The notes under the pieces: model-generated
Databases searched by the model: none
What the model was told of the DNA's origin: nothing
Seen by the model: the letters and a program-made list of their open reading frames with translations, nothing else
Program-made: the position numbers and the translations under genes
Shown here: positions 28,301 to 36,026 of the stretch, one piece after another
How the letters are laid out: the number at the start of each line of letters is the position of its first letter
Position numbering within the stretch: the stretch's first letter is position 1
Assembly (NCBI RefSeq): GCF_030651995.1
Contig: NZ_JAUSBN010000007.1
Coordinates: 1 to 64,000 of the forward strand
Length of the DNA stretch: 64,000 nucleotides
Direction: 5' to 3'
Origin: Reyranella sp.
GTDB taxonomy: Bacteria; Pseudomonadota; Alphaproteobacteria; Reyranellales; Reyranellaceae

Positions 28301-28955
28301 AGGCTACAGCGACACGGTGCAGGCCGGTCTCTACGGCAACTATGCCAACGGGCCATTCTATGCCGACGGCCTGATTGGCTATGCCTACAGCAACAACCGG
28401 ATGACGCGGCAGATCCTCATCCCGGGCCTGGCGGCGCGCACCGCCTTCGGCCAGACAGGCGCCAACCAGTTCTTCGGCCAGTTCGAGACCGGCTACAGCT
28501 TCGACATCGGCACCCGGGCCGACGCCTTCGTCAAGCCGTTTGCACGGCTACAGGCCTATACCGGCACTCAGAACGGTTTCACCGAGACCGGGGCACAGTC
28601 GCTCAGTCTCTCGGTCGCACCGCAAACGACCAACTCGCTGCGCTCGGTGATCGGGGCCCAGTTGGGGGCGTCGATGGATATGGGCTGGCGGGACAGGCTG
28701 GCCATGCGCTTCCGGCTGGGCTGGAGCCACGAGTATGCCGATGTCGCCCGGCCGGTGACGGCCGCGCTGGCCGGCGCCCCGGCATCGCCGTTCACTACTT
28801 TCGGCATCTCGCCGGTTCGCGACGGCGTCCTGCTGGGCCTCTCTGCCAGCACCGCCGTCGCCGACGCGACGTCGCTCTACCTGCGTTACGAAGGCACGCT
28901 GGCCGGACCCGATGGCAGCCAGGCCCTCACGGCCGGCCTGCGCATGACCTGGTGA
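25347..28955 (+). CDS. Autotransporter with pepsin-like (A1-type) passenger motifs
   Basis: 1202 residues. A signal peptide (1-24) leads into a passenger with Asp65-Thr-Gly-Ser-Ser in YLFDTGSS and a second Asp366-Thr-Gly-Thr in FTLLDTGTKYYSL, each preceded by hydrophobic strands. Two D-T-G motifs about 300 residues apart, one per lobe, are the hallmark of pepsin-type aspartic proteases. Residues about 480-780 hold autotransporter-type repeats (GGTRVSGGTLNLTG), and 920-1202 form the outer-membrane beta-barrel, ending in aromatic Trp. The start follows GAGGGA. Seen: motifs and layout. Inferred: surface display and possible proteolysis. The lobes could have lost activity; a pepsin flap tyrosine is not obvious. 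Cys105, 112, 211, 217, 277 and 280 may form disulfides. Confidence 0.82.
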   Translation: MRKHDALVCGLAILACCEISTAIGQTPTQPVSIPLSYVFDSQSYAARLSINIGINGGAPRPYLFDTGSSLFNAAFDPKTWGDKYSGYTSSVPPSSLPNGNGVELCYSEDGGCRGYQGNILQIPSLSFYKPDAKTTEATPVATLTTPDGPGQGFQINAAYRYTDPTTDPKTHDFFPHYFSDPTTKDTAPQEGLFYGVFGSRISVDQLPKASCPGSPDCYVAGGILGQVSIPGAAKQGFVVAANGLGYVIDPNGPQPDPSPPQKNATVRIGGKTKELSCNPCVTVGLSPEVIGQFAPVAMPTPSSAPGLIPWVAPKSPDEAPAFPNPYGSGTGNNSAPTDAMYFTVTVTAGEDGKNKTKTATAFTLLDTGTKYYSLSKDFKDFSDKDTGTISITGLTPDQASITGLPAETSSLFGKPNPNYYVEGSGKTNTIGIPFFTLYSVMFDLTDQATGYTSFFVTTEKLDTNAGGPLIVTSSNVPLGLAGVVSGQGGLKIESGGSVQLSATNTYIGPTRIDGTPTGIPGTLLISGPGSIAASSGVVNDGVFDISRAWAAVSIKDLSGTGQVNLGDQNLTITNGSSTFSGIIADGGKYPGSGGSVTIAGGTQTFAGVNGYTGGTRVSGGTLNLTGTLIGGMTVAPGGTFNNSGIFASFGGAGFWNQGVTTNTGTLATDVLNTGSFLNNGTFAGTFANLGVLSGTGTLTGTLANAGVVAPGTPYGTMTVNGSYMQSSGGTFQVAVSDTGQASRLNVTGATGTASLAGSVLAQVQAGGRYAPRSTYTILRASGGLNGSFSSVASSSPFLLPSLSYDANNVYLTLEIGGFATAALNPQQQAVANVLDSTAATATGDYATVLGSLSTLTPAQVQPILTALSGTNYAGFSSAMVQGAQLFMNNFAGQATGGGPSGSARVALAEACEVACDVSDTPRWGAWGGAIGGLGTIGAGTPQGAVTYNAGGFAAGLDRTFTENFRAGVTVGYSGGTQWVSGFSGQGYSDTVQAGLYGNYANGPFYADGLIGYAYSNNRMTRQILIPGLAARTAFGQTGANQFFGQFETGYSFDIGTRADAFVKPFARLQAYTGTQNGFTETGAQSLSLSVAPQTTNSLRSVIGAQLGASMDMGWRDRLAMRFRLGWSHEYADVARPVTAALAGAPASPFTTFGISPVRDGVLLGLSASTAVADATSLYLRYEGTLAGPDGSQALTAGLRMTW

Positions 28956-28988
28956 GTCACGCGGTGATCTGACCCGACCTGCAGTCGC

Positions 28989-29006
28989 CGACGGACGTCA
29001 CCGTCG
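28989..29006. terminator. Hairpin between convergent genes, possible terminator
   Basis: CGACGG-ACGTCA-CCGTCG forms a 6-bp GC-rich stem with a 6-nt loop between the autotransporter and the convergent host-attachment gene. It overlaps the stop codon of the latter. No T-run follows on either strand, so intrinsic termination is only possible. Confidence 0.3.
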
Positions 29007-29516
29007 CTTCAGGTCGGCGGCGGTCATTCTGGGTGGGGATCCGAGCTTGCCGGTGAGCACGGGCTGCAGCCTTCGCCGCAGGCTGCTGGGCGGCTCGCCG
29101 GTGAGGTCCTTGGCCACTTCGTGGCTCACACATTCGAGGACCGCCTTCGCCAGGAGGCCGCGCAGCTCACCGAGGCTGCGGCGCGGCGCCACCAGGATGA
29201 GATCGTCGAAGGAACCACGGCCGCAGGCATCCTCCAGCACGCCCGCAAGCGTCACCATGAACCGGTGCTTCTCGAGCTTGTGATAGTCGTGCGGCGGCTC
29301 GTAGGCGTGCCGGGCGCCACTGCGCGCGGTACTGAAGCCGCGGCCGGGCCGGTCGCTCTTGAGGTCGCGCGTCCGCTGCCGGCTCGCCGGCGACACGAGA
29401 TCGGAAGGGCCGGCCGGAACGAGCTTTCCCAGCTTCCTGTCCGGACTGAAAATGCGGGCACGGGCGCCGTCGGCAACGACGACCCATGTCTTCGTGATTC
29501 GTGTGGCCATGATCAT
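28998..29516 (-). CDS. Host attachment family protein (PF10116-like)
   Basis: 172 residues. TWVVVADGARARIFSPDRKL at the start and the later HKLEKHRFMVTLAGVLE... LILVAPRRSLGELRGLL...VAKDLTGEPP are typical of the family first described as needed for Agrobacterium attachment to host cells. The fold resembles the eRF1-like group and the true activity is unknown. Start at 29516 is supported by AGGCGA; 29510 is an alternative. An FNR/FixK-type box centred 74 bp upstream makes this the first gene of the low-oxygen island. Confidence 0.85.
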   Translation of the reverse strand: MIMATRITKTWVVVADGARARIFSPDRKLGKLVPAGPSDLVSPASRQRTRDLKSDRPGRGFSTARSGARHAYEPPHDYHKLEKHRFMVTLAGVLEDACGRGSFDDLILVAPRRSLGELRGLLAKAVLECVSHEVAKDLTGEPPSSLRRRLQPVLTGKLGSPPRMTAADLKRR

Positions 29517-29583
29517 TCGCCTGCGAGTGAAATTCTGAAGAGCGATTGCGTTCGAAGGCTACGCCCGGTGCGGACTGACGAAC

Positions 29584-29597
29584 TTGATCTGCCTCAA
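29584..29597. promoter_or_regulatory. FNR/FixK-type box a
   Basis: TTGAT-CTGC-CTCAA, one mismatch to the TTGAT-N4-ATCAA consensus. It is centred 74 bp upstream of the host-attachment gene start (29516). Confidence 0.6.
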
Positions 29598-29614
29598 TCA
29601 CCGACGCGAGCCGA

Positions 29615-30733
29615 TCACCAGGGACACCGACGGTCGGCACCGAACAGCGAGGCGAACTGCTGCGCCGTGCAGGTCAGCGGCTGGCCGGCGCCCGTCCCGT
29701 CGGCGACGCGCGAGAACTCGATCGTCCAGGCCGAGAAGCCCGCCATGAAGAAGCGGCCGACCGTTCCCATCTCGGTATCGCCCTGCCCTTGCTCCAGTCC
29801 GACGGCCTGCGGATACCAGGCGCCGCCGTGGACGATCCGGAGCGGCGAACTCCACGCTTCGGGATCCGCAGGGTCGCGGTTGAAGCTCGCGTAGATGCCT
29901 TCCTGCACCAGATCGCCGGTGCCGCCGGCGGTGCGGTTGAGCAGCATGACGAAGGCCCCGAGCGCACGGTTGTAGTGCACGGCAGGACCCCAGAACCCGT
30001 CGGGATCGGCATGCCGCCAGCCGCGCCGCATCGGCCAGATTGGGCGAGGCGACCGGCTGACGTCCGTCGACCATCCCTGTCCGGTCCAGAGCATCGGTGG
30101 CGCGGCCAGGTCCGCGATCGGCAGGCGCAGCACGGCCACACCCTGTGCCGGCTCGTCGGGATGGTAGCTGGAGAAGAAGACGTAGAGCCACCGGCCTTCA
30201 CGATCCGCAAGGGCACTGAGATCGCCATAACCTCCGGCGAAGAATCCGTTGCGCCACGTGCGGTCGACGCGTTCAGGCGGTAGGCGCAGCAGGTCCCCCC
30301 GGTGGCGCCACGTCAATCCGTCGTCGCTGGATACCACCCGCCCCATGTGGGGCGCGAACAGCCTCTCGGACCCACCGACCGGCGTCTCCGCATGGAACCA
30401 GCCGTGCAAGGGCCCGCCGGGCTCCTGCCAGATCGCTTCGATCCATTTGCCGATCCCGGGCCCGGGATCGTCGAGGAACCTCACCGGCACCGGCGGGACG
30501 TCGAACGCGAGATCGGGCCGCCCGACCCGCCTCAGCGTGTGCCCGATGGGCTCGTAGCGGGAGAAGAACGCGACGGCGGCGTCCCGGTCGATCCTGACCG
30601 GACTGTTGCCATCGGTGCGCCAGCAGGTCCGGCCGTGCAGCGTGAGCGGAGAGGCCGGGCGGAAGCGTACGCACACCTCGCCGTTGGCCACGGTCGCGAC
30701 TGCCGCTTCCGCCTCGCCCGTCATCGCGTTCAC
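29615..30733 (-). CDS. Protein of unknown function, predicted beta-propeller (sialidase/DUF4185-like)
   Basis: 372 residues. No signal peptide is visible. Repeated blade-like segments with D-G-x-T-W ([12 protein letters not shown]), [22 protein letters not shown] and LQGQ-type strands recall sialidase/GH43-like propellers, and many tryptophans line the repeats; I cannot assign an activity. The start is GTG at 30733, overlapping the GroEL stop as GTGA (ATG at 30724 also possible), so its synthesis is coupled to that of the chaperonin. It ends in PW directly before the intergenic region with box a. Confidence 0.6.
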   Translation of the reverse strand: MNAMTGEAEAAVATVANGEVCVRFRPASPLTLHGRTCWRTDGNSPVRIDRDAAVAFFSRYEPIGHTLRRVGRPDLAFDVPPVPVRFLDDPGPGIGKWIEAIWQEPGGPLHGWFHAETPVGGSERLFAPHMGRVVSSDDGLTWRHRGDLLRLPPERVDRTWRNGFFAGGYGDLSALADREGRWLYVFFSSYHPDEPAQGVAVLRLPIADLAAPPMLWTGQGWSTDVSRSPRPIWPMRRGWRHADPDGFWGPAVHYNRALGAFVMLLNRTAGGTGDLVQEGIYASFNRDPADPEAWSSPLRIVHGGAWYPQAVGLEQGQGDTEMGTVGRFFMAGFSAWTIEFSRVADGTGAGQPLTCTAQQFASLFGADRRCPW

Positions 30734-32352
30734 ATCAAGGCCGCCTCTTCACGTTCCTGCTCTTTCCGCGGCTCGGCGATCTCCGTCATGGTCGCCTCGC
30801 TCAGCAGCAGGATGCTCGCGACCGAGACGGCATTCTCCAGGGCGATGCGTACGACCTTGGTGGGATCGATGATGCCGGCTTCGACGAGATCGACATACTG
30901 TTTGCGCGCCGCGTCGAAACCCTGGTTGCCCTTCGATTCAAGCATCCGCGCCACCACGACGCCGCCGTCCGCGGCCGAATTCTCCGCGATCTGGCGGGCG
31001 GGCGCCTCCAAAGCACGCTTCAGGATCTGGATGCCCGTCCGCTCGTCGCCTTCAGCCCCGGCCTCCTCGGCAGCAACCGCCTCGGTGCAGCGCAGGAGCG
31101 CGAGGCCACCGCCGGGAACGATGCCTTCCGCCACCGCCGCCTTAGTGGCGCTGATGGCATCGTCGAGAGCCTCCTTCTTGGCTTTCATTTCGGACTCCGA
31201 GGGCGCACCGACCTTTATCACGGCAACGCCACCCGACAGCTTGGCCAGCCGCTCGCGCAGCTTCTCCTTGTCATAGTCGCTGGTCGACGCTTCGATCTCG
31301 CGCCGGATGGCCGCCACCCTGGCCTCGATGGCCGCCTTGGCGCCGCCACCGCCCACGATGGTGGTGCGGTCCTTGTCGATGACGACACGCTTGGCCGTCC
31401 CGAGATCCTCGATCGACGCGCCCTCCAGCTTGAGGCCGAGTTCCTCCGAGATAACCTTGCCGCCGGTCAGCACGGCGATGTCCTGCAGGATCGCCTTGCG
31501 CCGATCGCCGAATCCCGGCGCCTTCACCGCGCAGCAGCGCAGCGCGCCGCGTAGTCCGTTGACAATCAGCGTGGCGAGCGCGTCGCCTTCGATGTCCTCC
31601 GCGATCACCAGAAGGGGGCGCCCGGTCTTCACCATCTGGTCGAGCAGCGGGAGCATGTCCTTCAGCGCGGAAATCTTGTGGCCGCACAGCAGGATGCGGA
31701 CATCCTCGAAGGCCGCCTCCATCCTCTCGGGATTGTTGATGAAGTAGGGCGACAGGAAACCGCGGTCGAACTGCATGCCCTCGACGACCTCCAGCACCGT
31801 CTCCGTCGTCTTCGATTCCTCGACCGTGATGACACCGTCGTTGCCGACCTTCTCCATGGCGTCCGCGACCATCTCCCCGATCGCCAGGTCGTTGTGTGCA
31901 GAAATGGTCGCCACCTGCGCCTTCTCCTTGCGTGTCGTCACCGGCCGCGACATCGCCTTCAGAGCGCCGACGGCCGCCCGGGACGCGCGATCGAGGCCGC
32001 GCTTGATGTCGATGGCGCTGGCGCCCGCGGTCACGTTGCGCACGCCATCTGCCAGCAGGGCGTGCGCCAGGATGGTGGAACCCGACGTGCCGTCGCCCAC
32101 CACCTCCGCGGTCCGCTCCGCCGCCTGCCGCAGCATCTGCGCGCCTAGATTCTCCTCCGGGTCCTTGAGCTGGATCTCCTTGGCGATGGTTACGCCGTCG
32201 TTGCAGACCAGCGGCGCGCCCCAGCTCTTCTGGATGAGCACCGATTTCGACTTGGGCCCGAGGGTAATGCGTACGGCATCGGCCAGTTGAGTGGCACCGC
32301 GCAGCACTTTCTCCCGCGCGGCGGCACGGAACATCATATGCTTGAAGGCCAT
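30730..32352 (-). CDS. Divergent GroEL-family chaperonin (no GroES partner)
   Basis: 540 residues, full GroEL length and colinear with E. coli GroEL. The catalytic Asp52 and Asp87-Gly-Thr89 are kept, but the ATP-site stretch reads GDGTSGST instead of GDGTTTAT, Lys51 is Asn, and the C-terminal Gly-Gly-Met tail is replaced by an acidic end ([10 protein letters not shown]). No groES lies nearby. The start at 32352 is chosen because GGAGG sits 6 bp upstream; the ATG at 32358 would abut it. A FixK-type box is centred 69 bp upstream. It is best read as a specialised stress paralogue, not the housekeeping GroEL. A GTGA overlap couples it to the propeller-like gene. Confidence 0.93.
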   Translation of the reverse strand: MAFKHMMFRAAAREKVLRGATQLADAVRITLGPKSKSVLIQKSWGAPLVCNDGVTIAKEIQLKDPEENLGAQMLRQAAERTAEVVGDGTSGSTILAHALLADGVRNVTAGASAIDIKRGLDRASRAAVGALKAMSRPVTTRKEKAQVATISAHNDLAIGEMVADAMEKVGNDGVITVEESKTTETVLEVVEGMQFDRGFLSPYFINNPERMEAAFEDVRILLCGHKISALKDMLPLLDQMVKTGRPLLVIAEDIEGDALATLIVNGLRGALRCCAVKAPGFGDRRKAILQDIAVLTGGKVISEELGLKLEGASIEDLGTAKRVVIDKDRTTIVGGGGAKAAIEARVAAIRREIEASTSDYDKEKLRERLAKLSGGVAVIKVGAPSESEMKAKKEALDDAISATKAAVAEGIVPGGGLALLRCTEAVAAEEAGAEGDERTGIQILKRALEAPARQIAENSAADGGVVVARMLESKGNQGFDAARKQYVDLVEAGIIDPTKVVRIALENAVSVASILLLSEATMTEIAEPRKEQEREEAALM

Positions 32353-32414
32353 GGCCATCCTCCGTTTCGAAGTTGACTGTGGACACAGACTAGACTCCCG
32401 CACCCCGGCCCGAC

Positions 32415-32428
32415 CTGATCCATGTCAA
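32415..32428. promoter_or_regulatory. FNR/FixK-type box b
   Basis: On the minus strand TTGAC-ATGG-ATCAG, one mismatch. Centred 69 bp upstream of the groEL-like start at 32352. Confidence 0.65.
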
Positions 32429-32445
32429 TCGACCCGCCGGCCGGG

Positions 32446-32459
32446 TTGATCCAAGTCAA
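32446..32459. promoter_or_regulatory. FNR/FixK-type box c
   Basis: TTGAT-CCAA-GTCAA, a full match to TTGAY-N4-RTCAA. Centred about 64 bp upstream of the usp start at 32517, so the divergent groEL/usp region has one box per gene. Confidence 0.75.
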
Positions 32460-32516
32460 GAAGCAAGCGTCCCGGTTGTGATATCCTTCCGAACATGCAG
32501 TCGGGAGGATCAGGAC

Positions 32517-32954
32517 ATGTTCAAGCACATCCTCATTCCAACGGATGGCCTGGCGCTGTCCACGGCGGCCATTCAGAACGCCATGCAGCTGGCTCGCGAC
32601 GTCAAGGCAAAGGTCACGGTGATCACCGTCATCGAACCCTTCCACATCTTCTCCATGGATAGCGTTCAGCTTGCCGATACGCAGTCCGCCTATCAGACGC
32701 ATGCAGGGGAAGCCGCCAAGCGTTGCCTGGAGGCTGCGAAACGGCAGGCCGAGGCGCTCGGCGTGGAGTGCGAGGCCATCCATGTCGAGCATGCCATGCC
32801 CTACAAGGCGATCACCGATACTGCAGCAGCGAAGGGCTGCGATCTGATCGCCATGGCGTCGCATGGCCGCCGCGGCGCGGCTGCGCTGATTCTCGGAAGC
32901 GAAACGGCGAAGGTGTTGACCCACAGTTCCATACCGGTCCTCGTCTATCGCTGA
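32517..32954 (+). CDS. Universal stress protein, single UspA domain
   Basis: 145 residues from the ATG at 32517, preceded by CAGGAC. The N-terminal FKHILIPTDGLALS and C-terminal LIAMASHGRRGAAALILGSETAKVL (G-x2-G-x9-G-S-type ATP-binding loop, here S-H-G-R-R-G...G-S) define a Usp domain. Single-domain Usps act as dimers in survival under energy or oxygen limitation. Divergent from the groEL-like gene and headed by its own FixK-type box. Confidence 0.92.
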   Translation: MFKHILIPTDGLALSTAAIQNAMQLARDVKAKVTVITVIEPFHIFSMDSVQLADTQSAYQTHAGEAAKRCLEAAKRQAEALGVECEAIHVEHAMPYKAITDTAAAKGCDLIAMASHGRRGAAALILGSETAKVLTHSSIPVLVYR

Positions 32955-33003
32955 GGATCGGCTGCGAGGCCGCTCAGGGCTGCGGCAGGCGGAGGATGGC
33001 GCG

Positions 33004-33693
33004 ATGAAATGGATCAATCCGTATCTCGAACTCCGCGAACGCATGATTCGCGACCAGATTGCCGGCCGGGGCGTTCACGACAGGCGCGTTCTCGACGCCA
33101 TGCTGCACGTTCCGCGGGAGGCCTTCGTGCCCGCGGCGAGCCGCCTCGCAGCCTATACGGACCAGCCGCTCGCCATCGGCGAAGGTCAGACGATCTCGCA
33201 ACCCTACATCGTTGCCGCGATGCTCGAAGCGTTGGGACTGCAGGGAGGCGAACGCGTGCTGGAGATCGGGACGGGCTCCGGCTACGGCGCCGCCGTCCTC
33301 GCTCATATCGCCCGCGACGTGCATACGATCGAGCGCATCCCGGCACTGGCCAGGGCAGCCCGCGAGACGCTGAGGCGGTTGGGATACGGCGGTGTGGACG
33401 TGATCGAAGGCGACGGCACGCTGGGGTGGGATCGGGCCGCCCCCTATGATGCGATCGTCGCGACCGCCCACGGGCCGGGAATACCGCCCTCCCTGCGAGC
33501 CCAGCTGCGCCCGGGCGGACGGCTGGTCATGCCCGTGGCCGACAAGGACACGGGACAGATGCTCGTTCGGGTGGTCCGTGCAGGCGACGGCCACGACAGG
33601 ACGGAGCGCCTCGAGCCGGTCCGGTTCGTTCCCCTCATCGGAGCACAGGGCTGGCCTGAAGGTGACCCGCGAGGCTCGGTCGATCTCCCCTGA
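33004..33693 (+). CDS. pcm: Protein-L-isoaspartate O-methyltransferase
   Basis: 229 residues. The block GEGQTISQPYIVAAMLEALGL and the SAM-binding motif VLEIGTGSGYGAAVLA identify the enzyme, which repairs isoaspartyl damage in ageing proteins. It follows the usp gene by 49 bp on the same strand and probably shares its FixK-type promoter, in line with a dormancy role. Ends 4 bp before the convergent exported-protein gene. Confidence 0.92.
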   Translation: MKWINPYLELRERMIRDQIAGRGVHDRRVLDAMLHVPREAFVPAASRLAAYTDQPLAIGEGQTISQPYIVAAMLEALGLQGGERVLEIGTGSGYGAAVLAHIARDVHTIERIPALARAARETLRRLGYGGVDVIEGDGTLGWDRAAPYDAIVATAHGPGIPPSLRAQLRPGGRLVMPVADKDTGQMLVRVVRAGDGHDRTERLEPVRFVPLIGAQGWPEGDPRGSVDLP

Positions 33694-33697
33694 AGGG

Positions 33698-34324
33698 TCA
33701 GCGGCTCGGGATTGCGAGCGCGACGGTCTGAGGGGCCGGCCCCGTGGCGCAGCGGCGCACCGCGGCGACGGCCTTGCCGCGCGTGCCGGCCGGGCCACCC
33801 TGAAGATCGACCACCGCCTCGCCATCGAAGGCAGCGGGCATTCCCGGCGGTTCGGCGATGAGGTCAAAGCGAAGCCGCATCGTCGTGCCCTGCTCGATTG
33901 CATCGAGCAGGCGCTCCGAAACGCGCGGGAACAGTGCCTGGGTTTCGTCGCTCAGCACGACATGGTCTTCGGCGAACAACAGGCCGACCGGAAAGACATG
34001 GTCGTCGATGACGATCTCGGCGCGCGGATCCCTCTTCGTCCGTCCCACCGCCACGCCATTGGGCATCAGGGGGCCGTCATTCGTCAGGTAGAGCTGGATC
34101 TGCGGGATGCGGCGGTCGTCCGCCTGCTCGCAGGCCAGCACCACGACGTCGAGATTGAGATTGCGGCTGCGCGGCTCGATCACCGCATAGCTGGGCACAT
34201 CGACACCCTGCTCCAAGGTCCAGCCCGTGGCCTCGAACTCGCCCGCGAGAACCGGGGTAAGCCACAAGCCGGTGGCAATGCCGGCCACCAGAGCCGTTCG
34301 CACAATCCGCCGCAGAGCCTGCAT
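33698..34324 (-). CDS. Exported protein of unknown function
   Basis: 208 residues with a signal peptide (hydrophobic 9-26, ending VLAGE). The mature protein is mostly short beta-type strands (LNLDVVVLACE, IPQIQLYLTND, AEIVIDDHVFPVGLLF), with two cysteines (in VVLACEQ and VRRCATG). I do not recognise the family. It has its own FixK-type box centred 64 bp upstream and is divergent from the YbaY-like gene, so a periplasmic low-oxygen role is inferred. Confidence 0.65.
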   Translation of the reverse strand: MQALRRIVRTALVAGIATGLWLTPVLAGEFEATGWTLEQGVDVPSYAVIEPRSRNLNLDVVVLACEQADDRRIPQIQLYLTNDGPLMPNGVAVGRTKRDPRAEIVIDDHVFPVGLLFAEDHVVLSDETQALFPRVSERLLDAIEQGTTMRLRFDLIAEPPGMPAAFDGEAVVDLQGGPAGTRGKAVAAVRRCATGPAPQTVALAIPSR

Positions 34325-34381
34325 GATGGAAGATCCTTCCCGCCTTCGACCTCACGCTAGCCGGGAATTACGCGGCCCGGG

Positions 34382-34395
34382 CTGATCCAGATCAA
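34382..34395. promoter_or_regulatory. FNR/FixK-type box d
   Basis: On the minus strand TTGAT-CTGG-ATCAG, one mismatch. Centred 64 bp upstream of the exported protein start at 34324. Confidence 0.7.
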
Positions 34396-34427
34396 ACCGG
34401 CATCCGGTCGCAGAGCGCGATCGCCGC

Positions 34428-34441
34428 TTGACGCAGGTCAA
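34428..34441. promoter_or_regulatory. FNR/FixK-type box e
   Basis: TTGAC-GCAG-GTCAA, a perfect inverted repeat of the half site. Centred 75 bp upstream of the YbaY-like gene start at 34510. The identical 14-mer occurs again at 62984. Confidence 0.78.
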
Positions 34442-34509
34442 TGAGGCCGCGCGGGAAGCAGGCAGGCTGAGCCATCGAACTCCGCCATTTACCCGCCGAG
34501 GGGCGCCCC

Positions 34510-35223
34510 ATGACGACCATCCATCGGCTCCTTCCCGCCCTGCTTGCCGCCTCGATCGCCTCTCCCGCCCTGGCGGGCCCCGACGGCGGCATCTCCACCC
34601 CGATGCTCTCCCGCTGCGCCGGGAAGGCCGGCCTCGAGACACGGCAGTCGGACGCGGCCTTCGGCCTGCTCAGCCTAGACGGCGCGCCGTGGCTCTCCAT
34701 CGAGCGCACGGACGAGGCGGTGGGAATCCAGCCGATCATGACCACCATCACGGGGACGGGATCGCGACATCGCCGGAATGGCACCTCGGTGCCGTTCCGC
34801 TTCACCTGCGTGCTGGATGCCAACGGGCAGGCCCTGATGTTCCACGCGAGCCTTCTCATGCCCAAGCTGGGCGATACCTTGCCGCCGGCGACGGTCATCT
34901 CCGGTGCCGCTACGCTGGCCGAGAAGACCGCGCTGCCGCGGGGCGTGGAGCTGCAGCTCCAACTTTTCGATATCGCCCGTTCGCCGGATGGCGAGCTGCT
35001 CGCCGAGCAGGTGGTGCGCAGCGGCTGGCAGGTTCCGATCCCCTTTGCCCTGCGGCTGCCCGCAGCCTTTTCGGCCGAGGGCCGCAAGCTGATCCTCATG
35101 GCGCGGCTGGTCGCAGCCCACCAGGTCCAATACCGGCTGCCAGCGCCTCGCGTGCTGACCGACCGGGAAATCCTCGCCCCGGTCGTTCTCACGCTCGAGA
35201 AGCCCGAATCGAAGGGCCCCTGA
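34510..35223 (+). CDS. Exported protein with YbaY/YscW-like C-terminal domain
   Basis: 237 residues. Signal peptide 1-22 (ending ALAG). The first half (about 30-130) has a Cys pair (SRCAGK, FTCVLD) and beta strands of unknown family; the second half, LPRGVELQLQLFDIARSPDGELLAEQVVRSGWQVPIPF in character, fits the YbaY/YscW lipoprotein-chaperone domain, although no lipobox is visible here. It starts 75 bp after FixK-type box e. Periplasmic location inferred. Confidence 0.72.
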   Translation: MTTIHRLLPALLAASIASPALAGPDGGISTPMLSRCAGKAGLETRQSDAAFGLLSLDGAPWLSIERTDEAVGIQPIMTTITGTGSRHRRNGTSVPFRFTCVLDANGQALMFHASLLMPKLGDTLPPATVISGAATLAEKTALPRGVELQLQLFDIARSPDGELLAEQVVRSGWQVPIPFALRLPAAFSAEGRKLILMARLVAAHQVQYRLPAPRVLTDREILAPVVLTLEKPESKGP

Positions 35224-35233
35224 TGGCCCTGCC

Positions 35234-35929
35234 CTAGACGCCCATGCCGACGGTGGCGGGTATCGAACGCAGGTGGCTCCTGACCTTCTTCACGCCGGGA
35301 ACGTTCTCGGCGGCCACGCGGTAGGCCTTCCGGACGTCCTCGCCCCCGACGAAGCCCCAGAGATGGACCACGCCGTCACTGACGACGACATTGACCGGCC
35401 ACCGCGACTTCCAGGCCTGCTTGTCGAACGCTTCCGCCACGGCCTGGCGGAGCTTCTTGTCGTCGGGCAGCCCGGCGGCACTGTCCGGCTCGCGCGACAG
35501 CAGTGCCCCGAGAATATTGGCGCGGCTGACGATGCCAACGAGCTTGTTGTCCCGCACGATCGGGATGCGCTTGACGTGGTGCTTCTCGATCAGCTCGACC
35601 AGCTCGCCCAGCGTGGCCTCGTCGCTGGCCGTGACGACCTCGCGGGTCATGACGTCCGCGACATTGCGGGCGTTCGACGTGACGTAATCCCGGGCGACCG
35701 AGGCTTCGCTGTCGAGAAGGCGCAAGAGCCACGACTTGCGCGGCGCGGTCTCGAGCTCGGCGCGATGGATGAGGTCGGCTTCGCTCACGATACCGAGGAC
35801 GTTGCCCTGGTCGTTGACGACCGGCGCCGCGCTCACGCCGGCGCCCAGCAACATTTCCGCGGCGTCGAACACCGTTTCCTTGACGTTCACGCAGACGATG
35901 CTCTCGGTCATGATGTCCTTGGCGCGCAT
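35234..35929 (-). CDS. CBS-pair protein with C-terminal BON domain
   Basis: 231 residues from the ATG at 35929 (AGGAA upstream). Two CBS motifs lie at about 1-60 (RAKDIMTESIVCVNVKET; VLGIVSEADLIHR) and 90-145 (VADVMTREVVTASDEATL; LVGIVSRANIL), followed by a BON domain at about 160-225 (VNVVVSDGVVHLWGFVGGEDVRKAY). CBS pairs bind adenosyl ligands and sense energy state; BON domains bind lipids or other proteins. CBS-BON proteins are common in oxygen- and starvation-responsive clusters. A weaker FixK-type box is centred 67 bp upstream. Confidence 0.9.
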   Translation of the reverse strand: MRAKDIMTESIVCVNVKETVFDAAEMLLGAGVSAAPVVNDQGNVLGIVSEADLIHRAELETAPRKSWLLRLLDSEASVARDYVTSNARNVADVMTREVVTASDEATLGELVELIEKHHVKRIPIVRDNKLVGIVSRANILGALLSREPDSAAGLPDDKKLRQAVAEAFDKQAWKSRWPVNVVVSDGVVHLWGFVGGEDVRKAYRVAAENVPGVKKVRSHLRSIPATVGMGV

Positions 35930-35989
35930 TTCCCGGTTCCTTTCGATCGATCTGTTGATGCACGTTCGCCCAGGGGGCGACGGGCCGCA

Positions 35990-36003
35990 TTGCGCCATGT
36001 CAA
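35990..36003. promoter_or_regulatory. FNR/FixK-type box f (weak)
   Basis: On the minus strand TTGAC-ATGG-CGCAA: one perfect half site, the other with two mismatches. The spacing (67 bp from the CBS-BON start) equals that of the stronger boxes, which is the main support. Confidence 0.45.
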
Positions 36004-36026
36004 ATCCCGGCACAGGCGCACGCCGG

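Noticed and set aside
35955-35968. TTGATGCACGTTCG as another FNR-type box
   Set aside because: Only one half site matches; the second half has three mismatches, and box f at 35990 fits the spacing better.
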